A stretch of DNA of 64,000 nucleotides from Zingiber officinale. Its lineage: Eukaryota; Streptophyta; Magnoliopsida; Zingiberales; Zingiberaceae. Location of the stretch: NCBI RefSeq assembly GCF_018446385.1, contig NC_056000.1, forward strand, positions 49,074,722 to 49,138,721. Direction: 5' to 3'. The position numbers were made by a program, and so were the translations under genes. Every line of letters starts with the position of its first letter. The first letter of the stretch is position 1. Shown here piece by piece: positions 23,136 to 34,697 of the stretch. A model generated the notes under the pieces. It had not been told where the DNA came from. It did not search any database and was given only the letters and a program-made list of their open reading frames with translations.

Positions 23136-24751
23136 GTAAAAATTTTTCTCCTCTTCCACATTTTTATCTATAATCCTTTTATTTCTTCTTTGATCATGTC
23201 TGGAATTTGAGTCAGACGGACAGTCAGGTGAGGTGGATGGAATGTTGACGGAGTCACGATGTCCCGGAGGAGGGTATGCTGAGATGACTTCTGTGTTGAC
23301 CAAGTCTTCAAAAGTCCTTTGGTCAACACTACCTGCAGCTAGTGACGGGGTCCCCCCGGTCCCTGGTACCCCGCGGCTTGAGGCAGATCTAACGAATATA
23401 TGAGTAACATGCTAATAATATAATAATGGAATAAATAAGGGATGAATACGGAAAACGTACCTTGGCCCAGGGGGCACCCTCGGATGGGATGCTGCTCGAG
23501 TTGTCGTGATTTGGAAGAGTAGATAACTATGAGCCGGCTGAAGAACTGGATCTGACGACGTAAAGTCGGACGCGACACGAAGCCGGAAGACAAGCTGCAG
23601 GTCAGGAGATAATAACGGCACGCAGGACGAGAGACACTACCGGCACGCAGGTCAGGATATAATATTGGCACGTAGATCGGGATAGAACATCGGCGCGCAT
23701 GCCGGAATATGACACTATCCCACAGATCGGGATAGGACATCGGCGCACAGGTCAGAATAGGACACTAGCCCACAGATCGGGATAGGACATCGGCGCGCAG
23801 GCCGGAATAGGACACTAGCCCACAGATCGGGATAAAACATCGGCGCGCAGGCCGGAATAGGATCTTGGCACGCAGACCAGGACATGACACACAGACGAGA
23901 TCAACACATAAACTGGAACACAGTGCACAAGCTAGATAGGCATGAATGCCCGAACACAATAACGACACGAAGGTCGGAGACACCATAGTGCCCTGCAGGT
24001 CGGAATCATACGACGACGAGAAATCCACTCCGGAGCAGCGCCGGACTCTCAAAGATGGCAACAACCAGCCATCATGTGGAGGGGGCAGCGGCTACGGCGC
24101 CAAGGTGTCGATAGTGTCAGCACGACGAAGGGGATATGGCCAGGCGTGCCTGGCACCGATAGCGGCGCGAGTCCAGCGACGTTGGCCAGGGAGAGGAGAG
24201 AAGGCTGCTGGTCGTCTCCTTGGTTGCGATAGCATGGAGAAGAGGGGGTGGTGGCGGCTAGAGGTTGCTGCCGACGGGAGAAGGAGGAGAGAGGAGGGAG
24301 GTGGCTCGCCGGTGACAAGAAAGAAAGCGGTGACGGTTATGCATCTCTTGCTTCGTGGTGACTGGGGAGAAGAAAACCAGCCAACCCCCAAGCTTCCTGG
24401 TGGCGACGGTTGTGTAGGCGTCCTCGGCGACACTGGAGAGGGCGACGACGATAGAAACATGTCCGTTCTGGGTGGCTACCAGCGAAAAAACTAGAAGGGG
24501 AGGGGGAGATGGCGTCGAGGAGAAGAGAAAGAGAGGAACAGTCCCCGACGCCGACGAGGATCGGAATCCTCGTGAAGTCCCTCGGCGACGACAGAAAAAC
24601 CCCGAAGCAGCCTCCCTCTACAATGCTCCCACTTCCTCCTTAAAACCCTATTCAATGAAAAGAACATCTTGCCCTTCCTCTTTCCTTTAATTACTCTTCT
24701 GCCCTAAGCCATATCCACATCATTCTCCCATAATTCTTTTTTCCAATAAAG
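23136..24751. repeat. GC-rich repeat block splitting the copia 5' LTR
   Basis: This 1.6 kb has a composition unlike its neighbours. It contains the minisatellite at 23640-23880, and GC-rich sequence with GAGGAGA/CGGCG words like the promoter ends of the gypsy LTRs at 47 and 57 kb. That suggests a minus-oriented solo LTR. I could not define TG...CA ends or a target duplication. Open frames here are low-complexity by-products. Confidence 0.35.
23640..23880 (+). repeat. Minisatellite, about 51 bp unit, four to five copies
   Basis: The unit GGCGCGCAGGCCGGAATAGG plus CACTAGCCCACAGATCGGGA recurs at steps of about 51 bases (near 23690, 23741, 23792 and 23843), with more diverged half-units upstream to about 23590. 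It is direct and non-coding. Confidence 0.8.
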
Positions 24752-24774
24752 TGGTATTAGAGCCATGTCGATGT

Positions 24775-27380
24775 TGTTAGAGTATATACTAAAAGCCTAG
24801 TTTTTTGTAAATATTTATTTTGAAATAAAGAATCACATTGATTATATGTCTACATTTATATGTTAAGTGTAGTTGTCCAATTAATTTATATTGTAGATAA
24901 CATGGTATGTGGTGTCACACACAGAAGATCATGTTATCAATTCCTTATAAATTATAAACATAGCTCACGACTAAGATGAAAAGGAATAAACCATTGGAAT
25001 AGTCGTAGTATAATTTGGTATTAGTTTATCTTAATTATATAATTACACTAGTATACTCTAAGTATATTGAGCAGGATCATTTAAGGTAAGTTATTTTTAT
25101 GCTGACTTAATAAAAGAACTAGACCTTTGTTATTATAGAAGTGTGTGCTCCTAATCCCGATATAGTAACAAGCACGTGTACTTAGTATTTATTTCTTTGA
25201 CTTATCAAATTGTGAGATTTAGCTCGATAAATCAAGAGGCTCGATAAGTTGGGAAATGATATTATTTATAGTGTGTGTTGTTGATTATAGAAGGAAATTG
25301 TGTCCTCGGAATCTAGGTTGATAATATCCCAAGAAGAGCTCATAAGGATTGTCATGTAAACCCTACAGGTGAACTTAGTCCGACATGACGATAAGGTTGA
25401 GTGGTACTACTCTTGGATCTAGATATTAATTAAGTGAGTTAGCAGTAACTCATTTAATTAGTGGACATTCGATATCTTAAACACAGGGATATTAATACAC
25501 TCATGATAAGAAGGAGCCCAAAATGTAATTTGGGATTGGTGCGGTAGTTCAATAATAATTCTTTAGTGGTATGAATTATTATTATTGATGAAATTAAGTT
25601 TGGTGTTCGGTGCGAACACGGGAAGCTCAAGTTCATCGAGAGACCAAAACCAATTTCTCCTCTCGGTCCCTATCGTAGCATCTTATTTATAAAGTGTTAT
25701 ACCCACCCATACCCACCTTCTTACCCATCTTAAGGTGGCCGGCCAAGCCTAGCTTGGAGCCCAAGCTTGGGGCGACCAAGCCATAGGTTGAGTCAAGTAT
25801 AGGTGGCCAACCCTAGCTTGGAGCCCAAGCTTGGTGTAGCCGATCATGTAAAGAATAAAAAGGATTTTATTTAAAATCTTTTCATATGTGGATACCATGA
25901 TTTTAAAAGAGAGTTTAAAATTTAAATAGTTCATTTTATAGCTTTCTACAAAAGATTAAGTGAAAGGTTTGATATCTTTCCTTATTTGTAGTTAAAAGGA
26001 AATTTTTAATTTTTGATAAAACTTTCCTTTTTTGTAACCATCTTGATGATATAAAAGAGAGTTTTAAAATTAAATCTTTCCTATTATAATTTCTACAAAA
26101 GATTAAGAAAAGATTTGATATCTTTCCTTATTTGTAGATTAAGAGGAAGATTTTAATTTTAAAGATAACTTTCCTTTTTGGAAATCATCCACATGTTTTA
26201 ATAGAGAGATTTTAATTTATAATTTTTTTTATAACCAACCATGAAGGGAAAAATTATTAGAGAAATTTTTATTTTAAAAATTTCTGGAAACAAATAAGGG
26301 AGTTTTAATTTTGTGTTTAAAACTTGTCTTATTTGGAGCATGATGGTGTGGCCGGCCATAACATGAGTTAAAAGTAATTTTTAATTAAATTTTCCTTATT
26401 AACCAATAGCAAGGAATAGAAGGAGATTTTAATTATAATTAAATTTTCTTATTTGCCAAGATCAAGTAATATAAAAGAGAGGGTAGAGGTGTCTCACCTT
26501 ACAATATATATTTTATTATTCCTATCTCTTTTCTTCCTTGATGTGGCTGACCCTATTCTCTTCTCCTCTCTTCTTCTTGTGGTCGAACCTCAACATCTCT
26601 TGGAGCTCTTGTGGTGGTCGGATTTTGCTTGGAGAAGGAGAGAAAGGAGGTTTTGCTCTTGCATCCCTTGGAGCTTGGTTGGTGGCCGAGAATTGCTATC
26701 TCTTGGAGAAAGGTGCTTGGCCGAAACTTGGAAGAAGGAAGAAGGAGGCTTGATGGATTTTCATCTAGGTAGATCGTTGCCCACACAACGTCCGAGATAA
26801 GAAGAGGAATACAATAGAAGATCAAGAGGTTGTTGCTTATAAAGAAAGGTATAACTAGTAATTATTTTCCGCATCATACTAGTTTTCTTTGTATAGTTTT
26901 TGCAATATCAAACACAAGAGGCATATGATTCTAGGTTTCAAATTTGTGATTCGAGTCTGTGTTTTTTTTTGTTTTTCGAATTTGTGATTCGATTGTTCTT
27001 TTTGGTTAAACCTAGGGTTATATAAGGAAATTAAATATTAAATTTCTTTAAAAGGCTTTGTCTAGGCGGTGGTGGATGATCTCATATCCAAGAAGGCCTA
27101 GTGCCTCGCCATGCAGTCCTAGAAGTCAATTTTAGAAATTAATATTTAATTGAATTTGTAACATGGGTAGATTTGGATCAATAATGTTAAGCATCGTTTG
27201 CGATCCAAGTCTAAACCTCTAAGAACAGATAAGTTAAATTTTGAATCAATAATGTTAAGTTTCGTTTGTGATTTCTAATTTAATTTCTAAAGAACACAAT
27301 AGGTTGTTAGTAAAGGTTCAGGACTTGTACAAAATTTTTGTACAAGGGAACCGGTATGATATTCCGCATAGCAACCAACA
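24775..27380 (+). mobile_element. Solo LTR (family A/B) inside the copia gag
   Basis: It begins TGTTAGAGTATATAC and ends AGCAACCAACA. It is collinear with the broken LTR at 43451-60452, which begins TGTTAGAGTGTATAC and ends GGACCAACCAACA. Flanks are GATGT (24770-24774) and GATGC (27381-27385), a 4-of-5 match to a target duplication. A TATA box (ATATAAAAGAGAGGG, about 26469) places transcription on the plus strand. No internal region or second LTR is present, so it arose by LTR-LTR recombination. Confidence 0.8.
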
Positions 27381-28263
27381 GATGCTTCCTATCCTTCGTC
27401 TTGCTGATTTGAAGTATGGTAATTGGAGTATCCAAATGAGTGTCTTACTGGAGAACGAAGGCTCGTGGGATATTATTGAAAGAGGCTATAAAGCGCCTCA
27501 AGAATGAGTCGACCAAACGTAGGCACAGAGGATGGTAATGGCTGAACAAAAGAGAAAAGATAAAAAAAAAAAAAACTCTTTTCTTTATCTATAAAGCTCT
27601 TGATGAAGCTACTTTTGAGAAAGTAGCCAAAGTTACAACTTCCAAAAAGGCATGAGATATCCTACAAGTAGCATACAAAAGTGATGAAAGAACAAAAAGT
27701 ATTCGCCTTCAAATCCTGAGAGGAGAATTTGAATCGTTGGAGATGAAAGAGTCTGAAAGTGTATCAGACCACTTTACAAGGGTATTGGTTATTGTCAACC
27801 AATTGAGAAGAAATAGTGACAACATTGAAGATAGTCGCGTCGTAGAGAAAATTCTACGCTCGTTGGAGCCAAGGTATGACTATGTAGTTGTAGCCATAAA
27901 AGAATCAAAAGATGTGAAAGAAATGAAGGTGCAAGAACTATTAAGCTCTCTACAAGCTCATAATGCAAGAATGCAAAGAAGATGGAGAGAGCATATGGAG
28001 CAGGCTCTACAAACCAAGCTCACGATTATTGACCAGAAAGAAGAGTCAAAAACCAAAGGTTCGCAAGAAAACGACGGTGGCCATGGCGACTTCCGTGGAC
28101 ATGACCTAGGTAGAGGTCGTGGCAGAAGCTCTGCTCAAGGTCGAGGAAGAAGTATAGACAACAATCAAGGTAGAGACCACAGGTATGACAAAAGAAATGT
28201 AAGATGTTATACTTGCAACAAATTTGGACATTATGCAACGGAATGCCGCTCTAACAATGTGTA
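27381..28263 (+). pseudogene. gag: Copia gag relic with CCHC zinc knuckle
   Basis: Right after the solo LTR the frame resumes with LRLADLKYGNWSIQMSVLL, the typical N-terminal copia gag motif. It is stopped at 27505-27507 and in several places to 27740. From 27737 it is open to 28263, with SVSDHFTRVLVIVNQLRR and a CX2CX4HX4C knuckle CYTCNKFGHYATEC at about 28203-28244. The protein would package element RNA into particles. It is broken by stops and by the LTR insertion. Confidence 0.85.
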
Positions 28264-28351
28264 AGGGAATGATAATTACGCATCAAAAGAAGGTAATGAC
28301 AATGATATAGTTTTGCTAGCAAGAAAGGATGAAAATTCTACAACCAAGAAT

Positions 28352-31344
28352 TTGTGGTATTTAGACTCTGGGGCAAGCAATCATATGTGCGGGTGTAAAG
28401 ATATGTTTGCCAAGTTGGATGAAACAGTGAATGGACAAGTCTCGTTTGGAGACGCATCCAAAATCTAAGTAAGAGACGTTGGTAAGATTCTCATCAAACT
28501 TAAAGATGAAGCTCACACATACATCACCAATGTTTATTATGTGTCCGACATGAAAACAAATATTATTAGTCTTGGACAATTCCTTGAGAAAGGTTTTAAT
28601 ATGCAACTAAAAGATGGTAGTTTTCGTTTAAGAAAGTAAAGTAAACTTATTGCTCATATTCCTATGTTTAAAAATAAGATGTTTTCTTTTGATATTAAGC
28701 ATGTTACTGCAAAATGTTTAAGTACATGCATAAAGAATAGTACATGGCTATGCCATATAAGGTACGGGCATGTGAACTTCAGAGCTCTAAAGCTTCTCTC
28801 AAGCAAAGGAATGGTGAATAGTCTTCCTATTATTAATGCTCAAGATGATATTTGTGAAGAGTATGTTCTTGGCAAACACCCTATAACAAGTTTTCTGAAT
28901 GAATCGCCCACCCGAGCTAAGAAGTCTCTTGAACTCATTTATACAGACATATGTGGGCCAATCACTCCGACCTCCTTTGGAGGTCGTCGATATTTTCTAA
29001 TCTTTATTGATGATTTCAGCAGAAAAACTTGGGTCGATCTTTTGATGAATAAAGACGATGCTTTTGAGAAGTTCAAGGAATTCAAAGGATTGGTAGAAAA
29101 TCAATCCGACTATATTATCAAGGCAATACGGTCAAATCGTGGTGGTGAATTCACCTCAAAAGAATTTGAAAAATTCTACAAAAATCATGGCATCTAGAGG
29201 CCTTTAACCACATCTTACTCCCCTCAACAAAACGAAGTTGCTGAAAGGAAGAACCGAACTATTCTTGATATGGTTCGAAGTATCCTAAAAACGAAAGAAG
29301 TGCCTAAAGAATTTTGGGCCAAAGCCGTAAATTGTGCGGTGTATTTGCTAAATAGATCTCCTACAAGGAATCTAGAAGGAATTACACCTCAAGAAGCATG
29401 GACCGGATACAAGCTATGTGTATCTCATTTGAAGATTTTGGGGTGTATGACCTATGCACACATTCCGAATCAAAGAAGAACGAAGTTTGATGACAAAAGC
29501 TTACCTTGCATTTTCATTGGCTATGATGCAAGATCGAAGGCTTACAGACTCTACAATCCAATGAATAGAATGGTTATCATAAGTAGAGATGTTGAATTTC
29601 AAGAAAATGGTACTTGGAATTAGAGCACTAATATGGTGATGATTCAAGAAGAAGAACAAGTGAAGGAGAAAGAACCAACTCTACCACCGTCGCCTACTTC
29701 TTCATCATCCTTGGATGAAGAAAATCCTCCACCACAAAGACAAAGAATCTTCAAGAATTATATGAGGTGACAACTCCACTTAATCTCATTTGTCTTTATG
29801 ATAATGAAGAGATTGTATCTTTTGAAGAAGCTATTAAATATAACAAATGGAAGAAAGCCATGGATAAAGAGATGAAGGCAATTGAGAAGAATGAAACTTG
29901 ATATCTTACTACTTTGCCCGATGGCCACAAACCCATTGGTGTGAAGTGGGTTTATAAAGTAAAAAAAAAATACTCAAGGAGAAATAGAAAAGTACAAAGT
30001 GCGACTTATGGCAAAAGACTACAAACAAAAGGCTGACATTGATTACGAAGAAGTGTTTGCTCTCGTTGCCCGACTGGAGACTATAAGGTTGATAATCTCT
30101 TTAGCCGCTCAACTAAAGTGTCAAATATTTCAACTTGATGTCAAATAAACATTTCTTAATGGCTACTTAGAAGAAGAAATATATGTTGAATAACCAGCTG
30201 GCTACATCAAGAGGGGCAAGAAAGAAAGGTGTTGAAGTTGAAGAAAGCTCTCTATGGCTTGAAGCAAGTACCAAGAGCATGGAATTCAAGAATTGATACA
30301 TACTTCAAAGAAAATGGCTTAATGCAATGCCCTTATGTGCATACTCTTTATGTAAAAGCAGATAATGATAACATCTTATTGGTATCATTATATGTAGATG
30401 ATCTAATCTTGACAGAAAGTTCATCTCAAATGATAGAATATTTTAAGTTATGACAAAAGCATTTGATATGACCGATATGGGACTTATGTCCTACTTTATC
30501 GGCTTGGAGGTGAAACAAGGAGTTAATGACATATTTATGACTCAAGAACAATATGCAAAGGAGGTCCTCAAAAGATTTAGAATGGATGATTGTAATCCAA
30601 TTAACACACCGATGGACTGCGGAACAAAGCTATCCAAGAGTGACAAATGAAAGATGGTTGATCCCACATGTTTCAAAAGCTTGGTGGGAAGTTTATGGTA
30701 CCTAACTTGCACTCGACTGGATATATTATATGGAGTCAGTCTTGTGAGCAGGTTCATGGAGGAGCCTAAAGAGACTCCTTGGAAGGCGGCCAAGCGAATC
30801 CTTCGTTATGTCTGAGGTGTTTTGAATCATGGATTATTTTATTGTCACTCTAATAATTCTCAACTTGTTGGATATTCGAATAGTGATCGGGGTGGAGATT
30901 GTGATGACCAGAGAAGCACTTCCGGCTTTGCATTCTTCATCGGAGATACAACATTTTCTTGGATGTCAAAAAAATAACCTAATGTTTTTTTTCCACTTGT
31001 GAAGCATAGTACATTGCAACATCCTCATGTGTTAGTCATGCTATATAGCTAAGAAGCTTGCTAAAGGAGATAACATTTGAATAAAATGAAGCAACTCAAA
31101 TTTACATCGATAACAAATCGATAATTGCATGGGGAAAAATCTTGTATATCATCAAAGAAGTAAGCATATTGATGTTCGCTTTCATTCTATTTACGAACAT
31201 GTGAATAACAAACATGTGGAGCTGGTCTATGTGAAGACTAAAAATCAAGTTGTTGACATCTTTACAAAGTCATTGAAGTTTGAAGATTTCATCAAGATGC
31301 AGAATTTACTTGGAGTCACAAAATTAAGTTTAAGAGGGTGTTGA
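28352..31344 (+). pseudogene. pol: Copia pol relic: protease, integrase, reverse transcriptase, RNase H
   Basis: Domains appear in copia order. The protease active site LDSGASNHMCG is near 28361. The pre-integrase motif LWHIRYGHVNF is near 28745. The integrase core has YTDICGPI, FIDDFSRKTW and NRGGEFTSKEFEKF (28940-29180), continuing after a stop with QQNEVAERKNRT. Reverse transcriptase has VKWVYKV near 29945, LKKALYGLKQVPRAW near 30237 and YVDDLIL at about 30391. RNase H has STSGFAFFIGD near 30915, and the C-terminus is VDIFTKSLKFEDF. Stops at 28467, 29197 and 29621 and frameshifts near 30190, 30452 and 30990 make it non-functional. Confidence 0.9.
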
Positions 31345-31566
31345 AAAGTAAACTTAATTATAGATAGAATGGAATAAATGAGGTGACAGTGGATAGAGAT
31401 AGAATGGATGAGGTGACAATCATGATAGGAATAAGAGTTTCGTGGAGATAAAATAATTATAATAATAAAAAGTCATGATTATCTGAGATTGATGTTTATC
31501 CAATAAGCCTATAAATATGTACTTTTTTTTCATGAATGAAGTAAGTTGAGTTTTTTATTTTATTAC
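31339..31566 (+). mobile_element. 3' LTR of the copia element
   Basis: It starts TGTTGAAAAGTAAAC directly behind a polypurine tract and matches the fragment at 22940. The end, probably ATTACCACA near 31566, is uncertain because the 5' copy is interrupted. A CTATAAATATGTAC segment at about 31508 may be its TATA box. Confidence 0.65.
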
Positions 31567-32478
31567 CACACCTTCCACTTCACTTGCATCACTACCCACA
31601 TAAGGAGCCACAGTCATCTCATCAACCTGTGTGTTCTGCCCAAGGGCGGAGCCAGGTTATGTTTTACCCGGGCTGTAGCCCGGAGGCCGACGACATCGAA
31701 TCTCAAATTTACAATGGAAAACAAATGGAAAACACGAGAAAAAGAGGAATTAGCCCGGGGCAACGACGTCGGAGTTGGCGGCTATTGCTCACAACCTGGA
31801 ATCAGTCCGAATAGATCACCCGGGCTGGCTCTACCATTGGTTCTGCCTAGCTCCAAGAATCCTTCCTCTTGGTCAATAACCGCCGTGACGAATGCAAAAA
31901 GTGAAGGATGCTTATTGAGACAGAGAACTAGAATCCCAATAAGAGAACCTATGGTGGAGGTAGAAGCGAACCAGCCAAGGCCATGAGCAATGGTTTGACA
32001 TAAACAAAATCGGGAGGGAATGTCGTTGTTCGCGAGTGATCATGAGGGGACCCATGTTGGGTCAGTTGCGTAGGACTATCGACAACGAGAGGTACTTTTC
32101 GCACCCCTCCTAATACACCCCTCCCGGTCTCATCTTAAATTTTTGTATTTACATTGATACCCTTTTATTGGTTTAGTTTTGTTTTTTTATTGGTTTTATT
32201 TTTTTCGTTAACTAGTTTTTTTTATCAATTTTATTTTGTTAATCAATTTTATTATTTTTTTGAATATTTTTTATTATATGTTTGTACTTTTTATTTATTT
32301 TTTATTGTAAATTTTAGGAGTTATTATTTGTAAAAAATAAAAAATATAAAAATATAAATCAAATAAAAATTATATATATATATATATATATATATCAATT
32401 AATAGAATCGTAGATACTTGGTGTGATAATTTGGATGCCCTATTGTAACACTATAACCTCGAGAATATATAATAATAC

Positions 32479-32517
<39 letters not shown>

Positions 32518-32701
32518 GTGTGTGTGAAAATATATAAAAATAAAAATTTTAAATTCAACTTTCTACTATTTTAAAGAAAGTAAAGGAGAGAAAGGATTAA
32601 TAATCCATCCGTCGTATGCACAGAAAACTTTCCTTAATGTTTAAACCGTCATCCCAAATAAACAACTAATAAACTTATTTATATTTGTTAAACTTAACAA
32701 C
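31567..32701. other. Unassigned DNA with TA and ACTA microsatellites
   Basis: The left half contains GGGCGGAGCCAGG and other GC-rich words often seen at plant transposon ends, but no termini could be paired. The right half is AT-rich with (TA)n at 32371-32394, (ACTA)n at about 32470-32486 and (TA)n(TG)n at 32487-32525. No gene is recognised; the 146-residue frame at 31546-31986 has no motif. Confidence 0.4.
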
Positions 32702-32869
32702 TCAGGGGCCGTTTGATTCTTTCCTAGGAATAGGAATCGGAATGGGAATCATTGTATTATGGAATGAGAATGGGTATGAGCATGAATATCACTCTTAAAA
32801 GCAATGTTTGGTTAGTTGCATATTTTCTATCGGAATAAATCAAAATTTCCCTTTTTACCCTTAAAGGAA

Positions 32870-33560
32870 AATAAGAGAAAAAATTGGATGTGAGAGAAAG
32901 ATGAATGTGAGAGAAAAATATGATGAAAGAGAATGATGAGGGAGAAAGTCTGATGAGAGAGAAAGTGTGATGAGAAAGAATGAAGAGAGAGAGAAAGTGT
33001 GATGAGAGAAAATGAGAAAAGAGAGTGTGATAGGAGAGATCATGATGAGAAAAGATGAGAGAGAAAATATGATGTGAGAGAAAGTATGATGGGAGAGGAT
33101 GAAGAGAGAGAAAATGTAATGAGAAAAATGAGGGGAGAGAGTGTGATGAGAGAGAAAGTATGATGAGAGAGAAAGTATGATGAGGAAAAAAGAGAGCAGT
33201 GAGTGTGATGGGAGAGATTGAGGAGAGAGAAAATATGATGAGAGAGAAAGTGTGTTGAGGAAAAAAAAGGGAGTGTGACAAGAGAGATTGAGGAGAGAGA
33301 AAGTGTGATGAGAACGAAAGTGTGATAAGAAAAAAAGAGAAAAAGATAGTATGATGAGAGAGATTGAGGATAGAGAAAGTATGATGAGAGAAAAAGAAGG
33401 AAGAGAGTGTGATGGAAGAGATTGAGGAGAGAGAAAGTATGATGAGAGAGAAAGTGTAATGAGAAAAAAAGAGGAAAGAGAGTGTGATAGGAGAGATTAA
33501 GGAGAGAGAAAGTGTGTGATAAAATGATGAACAGAAAATATGATGAGAGAGAACAAGGAG
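32870..33560 (+). repeat. Purine-rich minisatellite (about 60-65 bp higher-order unit)
   Basis: The plus strand is almost free of C over 700 bases. Short words GATGAGAGAGAAAGT and GTGTGATGGGAGAGATTGAG recur, with a longer period of roughly 60-65 bases. Long Ser/Leu/His-rich open frames on the minus strand are by-products of this repeat and not genes. Confidence 0.85.
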
Positions 33561-33656
33561 AGAGAAGTGATATGAAAGAAAAAATAAATATATATATTTT
33601 GATATTTGGTATTAATGGAGAAAATTTTAGTTTTAAGTCAAGGGTATTTTTGGAAT

Positions 33657-33858
33657 AAGGAAATATTTTGATTGAAGGGGAGCCTTGGCGCAACGGTAAA
33701 GTTGTTGCCATGTGACCAAAAGGTCACGGGTTCGAATCCTGGAAACAGCCTCTTGCAAAAAGCAGGGTAAGGCTGCGTACAATGGATCCTTCCCCGGGAC
33801 CTCGCATGGTGGGAGCTTCGTGCACTGGGCTGCCCCTTTAAGGAAATATTTTGATTGA
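33657..33858 (+). mobile_element. Au SINE (33676-33839) with 19 bp target duplication
   Basis: It is a near-consensus Au SINE: GGGGAGCCTTGGCGCAACGG (A box), GGTCACGGGTTCGAATCCTG (B box), CTTGCAAAAAGCAGGGTAAG and a GGGCTGCCCCTTT end. Perfect 19 bp repeats AAGGAAATATTTTGATTGA lie at 33657-33675 and 33840-33858. The well-kept boxes and duplication mean a recent insertion into the surrounding Tourist-like element. Confidence 0.95.
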
Positions 33859-34104
33859 TGAAAATAGGGTAATGACTCATTGAAGGGGAGGTACATGAGA
33901 ATGAGTTGTTACCCAATTTCAAGGATTCATTCCCTTATTTGCATTCCTATTCCTATAATCCAAACATTAATAATGACAATCAATGATTCTCATTCTCATT
34001 CTCACTTCAATGCCCCTAAACTAAACACCCCCTCAATATTTAGCAGGGGTAAAATCGAGATTTTGAATAATTAGTGGTGCCTTTTAAGAACCTTGAAGGC
34101 CGCT

Positions 34105-34247
34105 GACGCTATAAATTATAACCACATCTACCAACGCCTTGGACGAAATTTCGTTTAATTCTTCAGCCTTCGCCTCCGCCGCCATAAACCCTAACTTTGA
34201 CCACTTTGTCCCTGATCCGTAGTCCACCTGATCCTGTTCTTCCGGCG
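34105..34247 (+). promoter_or_regulatory. Core promoter and 5' leader of the FAM210-like gene
   Basis: A TATA box CTATAAATTATAA lies at about 34109-34121. A pyrimidine-rich leader TTCAGCCTTCGCCTCCGCCG and the common plant leader word AAACCCTAA precede the start codon at 34248. The leader would be roughly 100 bases. Confidence 0.6.
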
Positions 34248-34697
34248 ATGGCATTGACGGCGCGGTTGCGGGAGCTGATGAAGAAGTACGGCACGGTGGC
34301 GCTCGGCGTCCACTTTTCCGTCTCTGCCGCCTCCATCACCGGCTTCTACGTCGCCATCAAAAACAACGTAGACGTCAATTCCATGTTCGAGAAGGTTGGC
34401 CTTTCGTCCGGCGTCCCTGATAAGGAGCCCTCTGCTTCATCTCCCTCCTCTGGCGGCGGCGACGGCGGCTGGGGCAACGAAGTCGTCTTAGACGGCCATG
34501 AATCTCCGCCGCCGAGGGAGGAACAGAAGAAGAGGAGTAGGACAGCGGAGCTGGCGGCTTCCTCTGGCGGTGCTTTTGCTCTCGCGATACTCTGCAACAA
34601 GGCCCTGCTTCCGATCAGAGTACCTATAACAATTGCTCTCACGCCGCCAGTAGCAAGGTTCTTGGCTCGGAGGAATCTCATCAAGAAGCATGTATGA
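34248..34697 (+). CDS. FAM210/DUF1279-domain protein
   Basis: The chosen start is the ATG at 34248 (context GGCGATGGC), giving 149 residues from MALTARLRELMKKYGTVALG. An in-frame ATG at 34197 would add 17 residues unlike the family. The DUF1279 pattern is split by a low-complexity insert. LRELMKKYGTVALGVHFSVS and ITGFYVAIKNNVDVNSM form the first half. A Ser/Gly-rich spacer with the acidic WGNEVVLDGH follows (about 65-90). The second half, SSGGAFALAILCNKALLPIR, then VPITIALTPPVARFLARR, holds two hydrophobic segments. Such proteins are small organellar membrane proteins of unclear role in plants; the animal FAM210 proteins are mitochondrial. No intron is needed and the frame is intact. Confidence 0.85.
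   Translation: MALTARLRELMKKYGTVALGVHFSVSAASITGFYVAIKNNVDVNSMFEKVGLSSGVPDKEPSASSPSSGGGDGGWGNEVVLDGHESPPPREEQKKRSRTAELAASSGGAFALAILCNKALLPIRVPITIALTPPVARFLARRNLIKKHV

Larger units (their letters stand above)
24752..31566 (+). mobile_element. Dead Ty1/copia retrotransposon (PBS to 3' LTR), interrupted by a solo LTR
   Basis: A Met-tRNA-type primer-binding site TGGTATTAGAGCC is at 24752-24764 and the gag ATG follows at 24765. Gag, protease, integrase, reverse transcriptase and RNase H follow in copia order to a polypurine tract TTTAAGAGGG just before the 3' LTR at 31339. A 2.6 kb solo LTR (24775-27380) splits gag near its first codons. Many stops and frameshifts in gag and pol show that it no longer encodes working proteins. 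Confidence 0.85.
32702..34035. mobile_element. Tourist-like (PIF/Harbinger-type) element carrying a minisatellite and a SINE
   Basis: The element spans about 32705-34032. Its ends GGGGCCGTTTGATTC and, inverted, GGGGGTGTTTAGTTT are an imperfect terminal inverted repeat. TCA on both sides (32702-32704 and 34033-34035) could be the 3 bp target duplication. Subterminal GGAATAGGAAT words occur inverted near both ends. The interior is the GA-rich minisatellite and the Au SINE. No transposase is present. It ends about 75 bp upstream of the TATA box of the next gene. Confidence 0.55.

Noticed and set aside
23946..24494. 182-residue open frame rich in Arg/Gly
   Set aside because: It overlaps equally open minus-strand frames in a GC-rich repeat block and no conserved motif is seen.
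31546..31986. 146-residue open frame
   Set aside because: It starts in the copia 3' LTR and runs into unassigned repeat-like DNA; no motif.
32757..33711. Long Ser/Leu/His-rich open frames (up to 223 residues) on the minus strand
   Set aside because: They are translations of the C-poor GA minisatellite, with no family resemblance and internal periodicity matching the DNA repeat.
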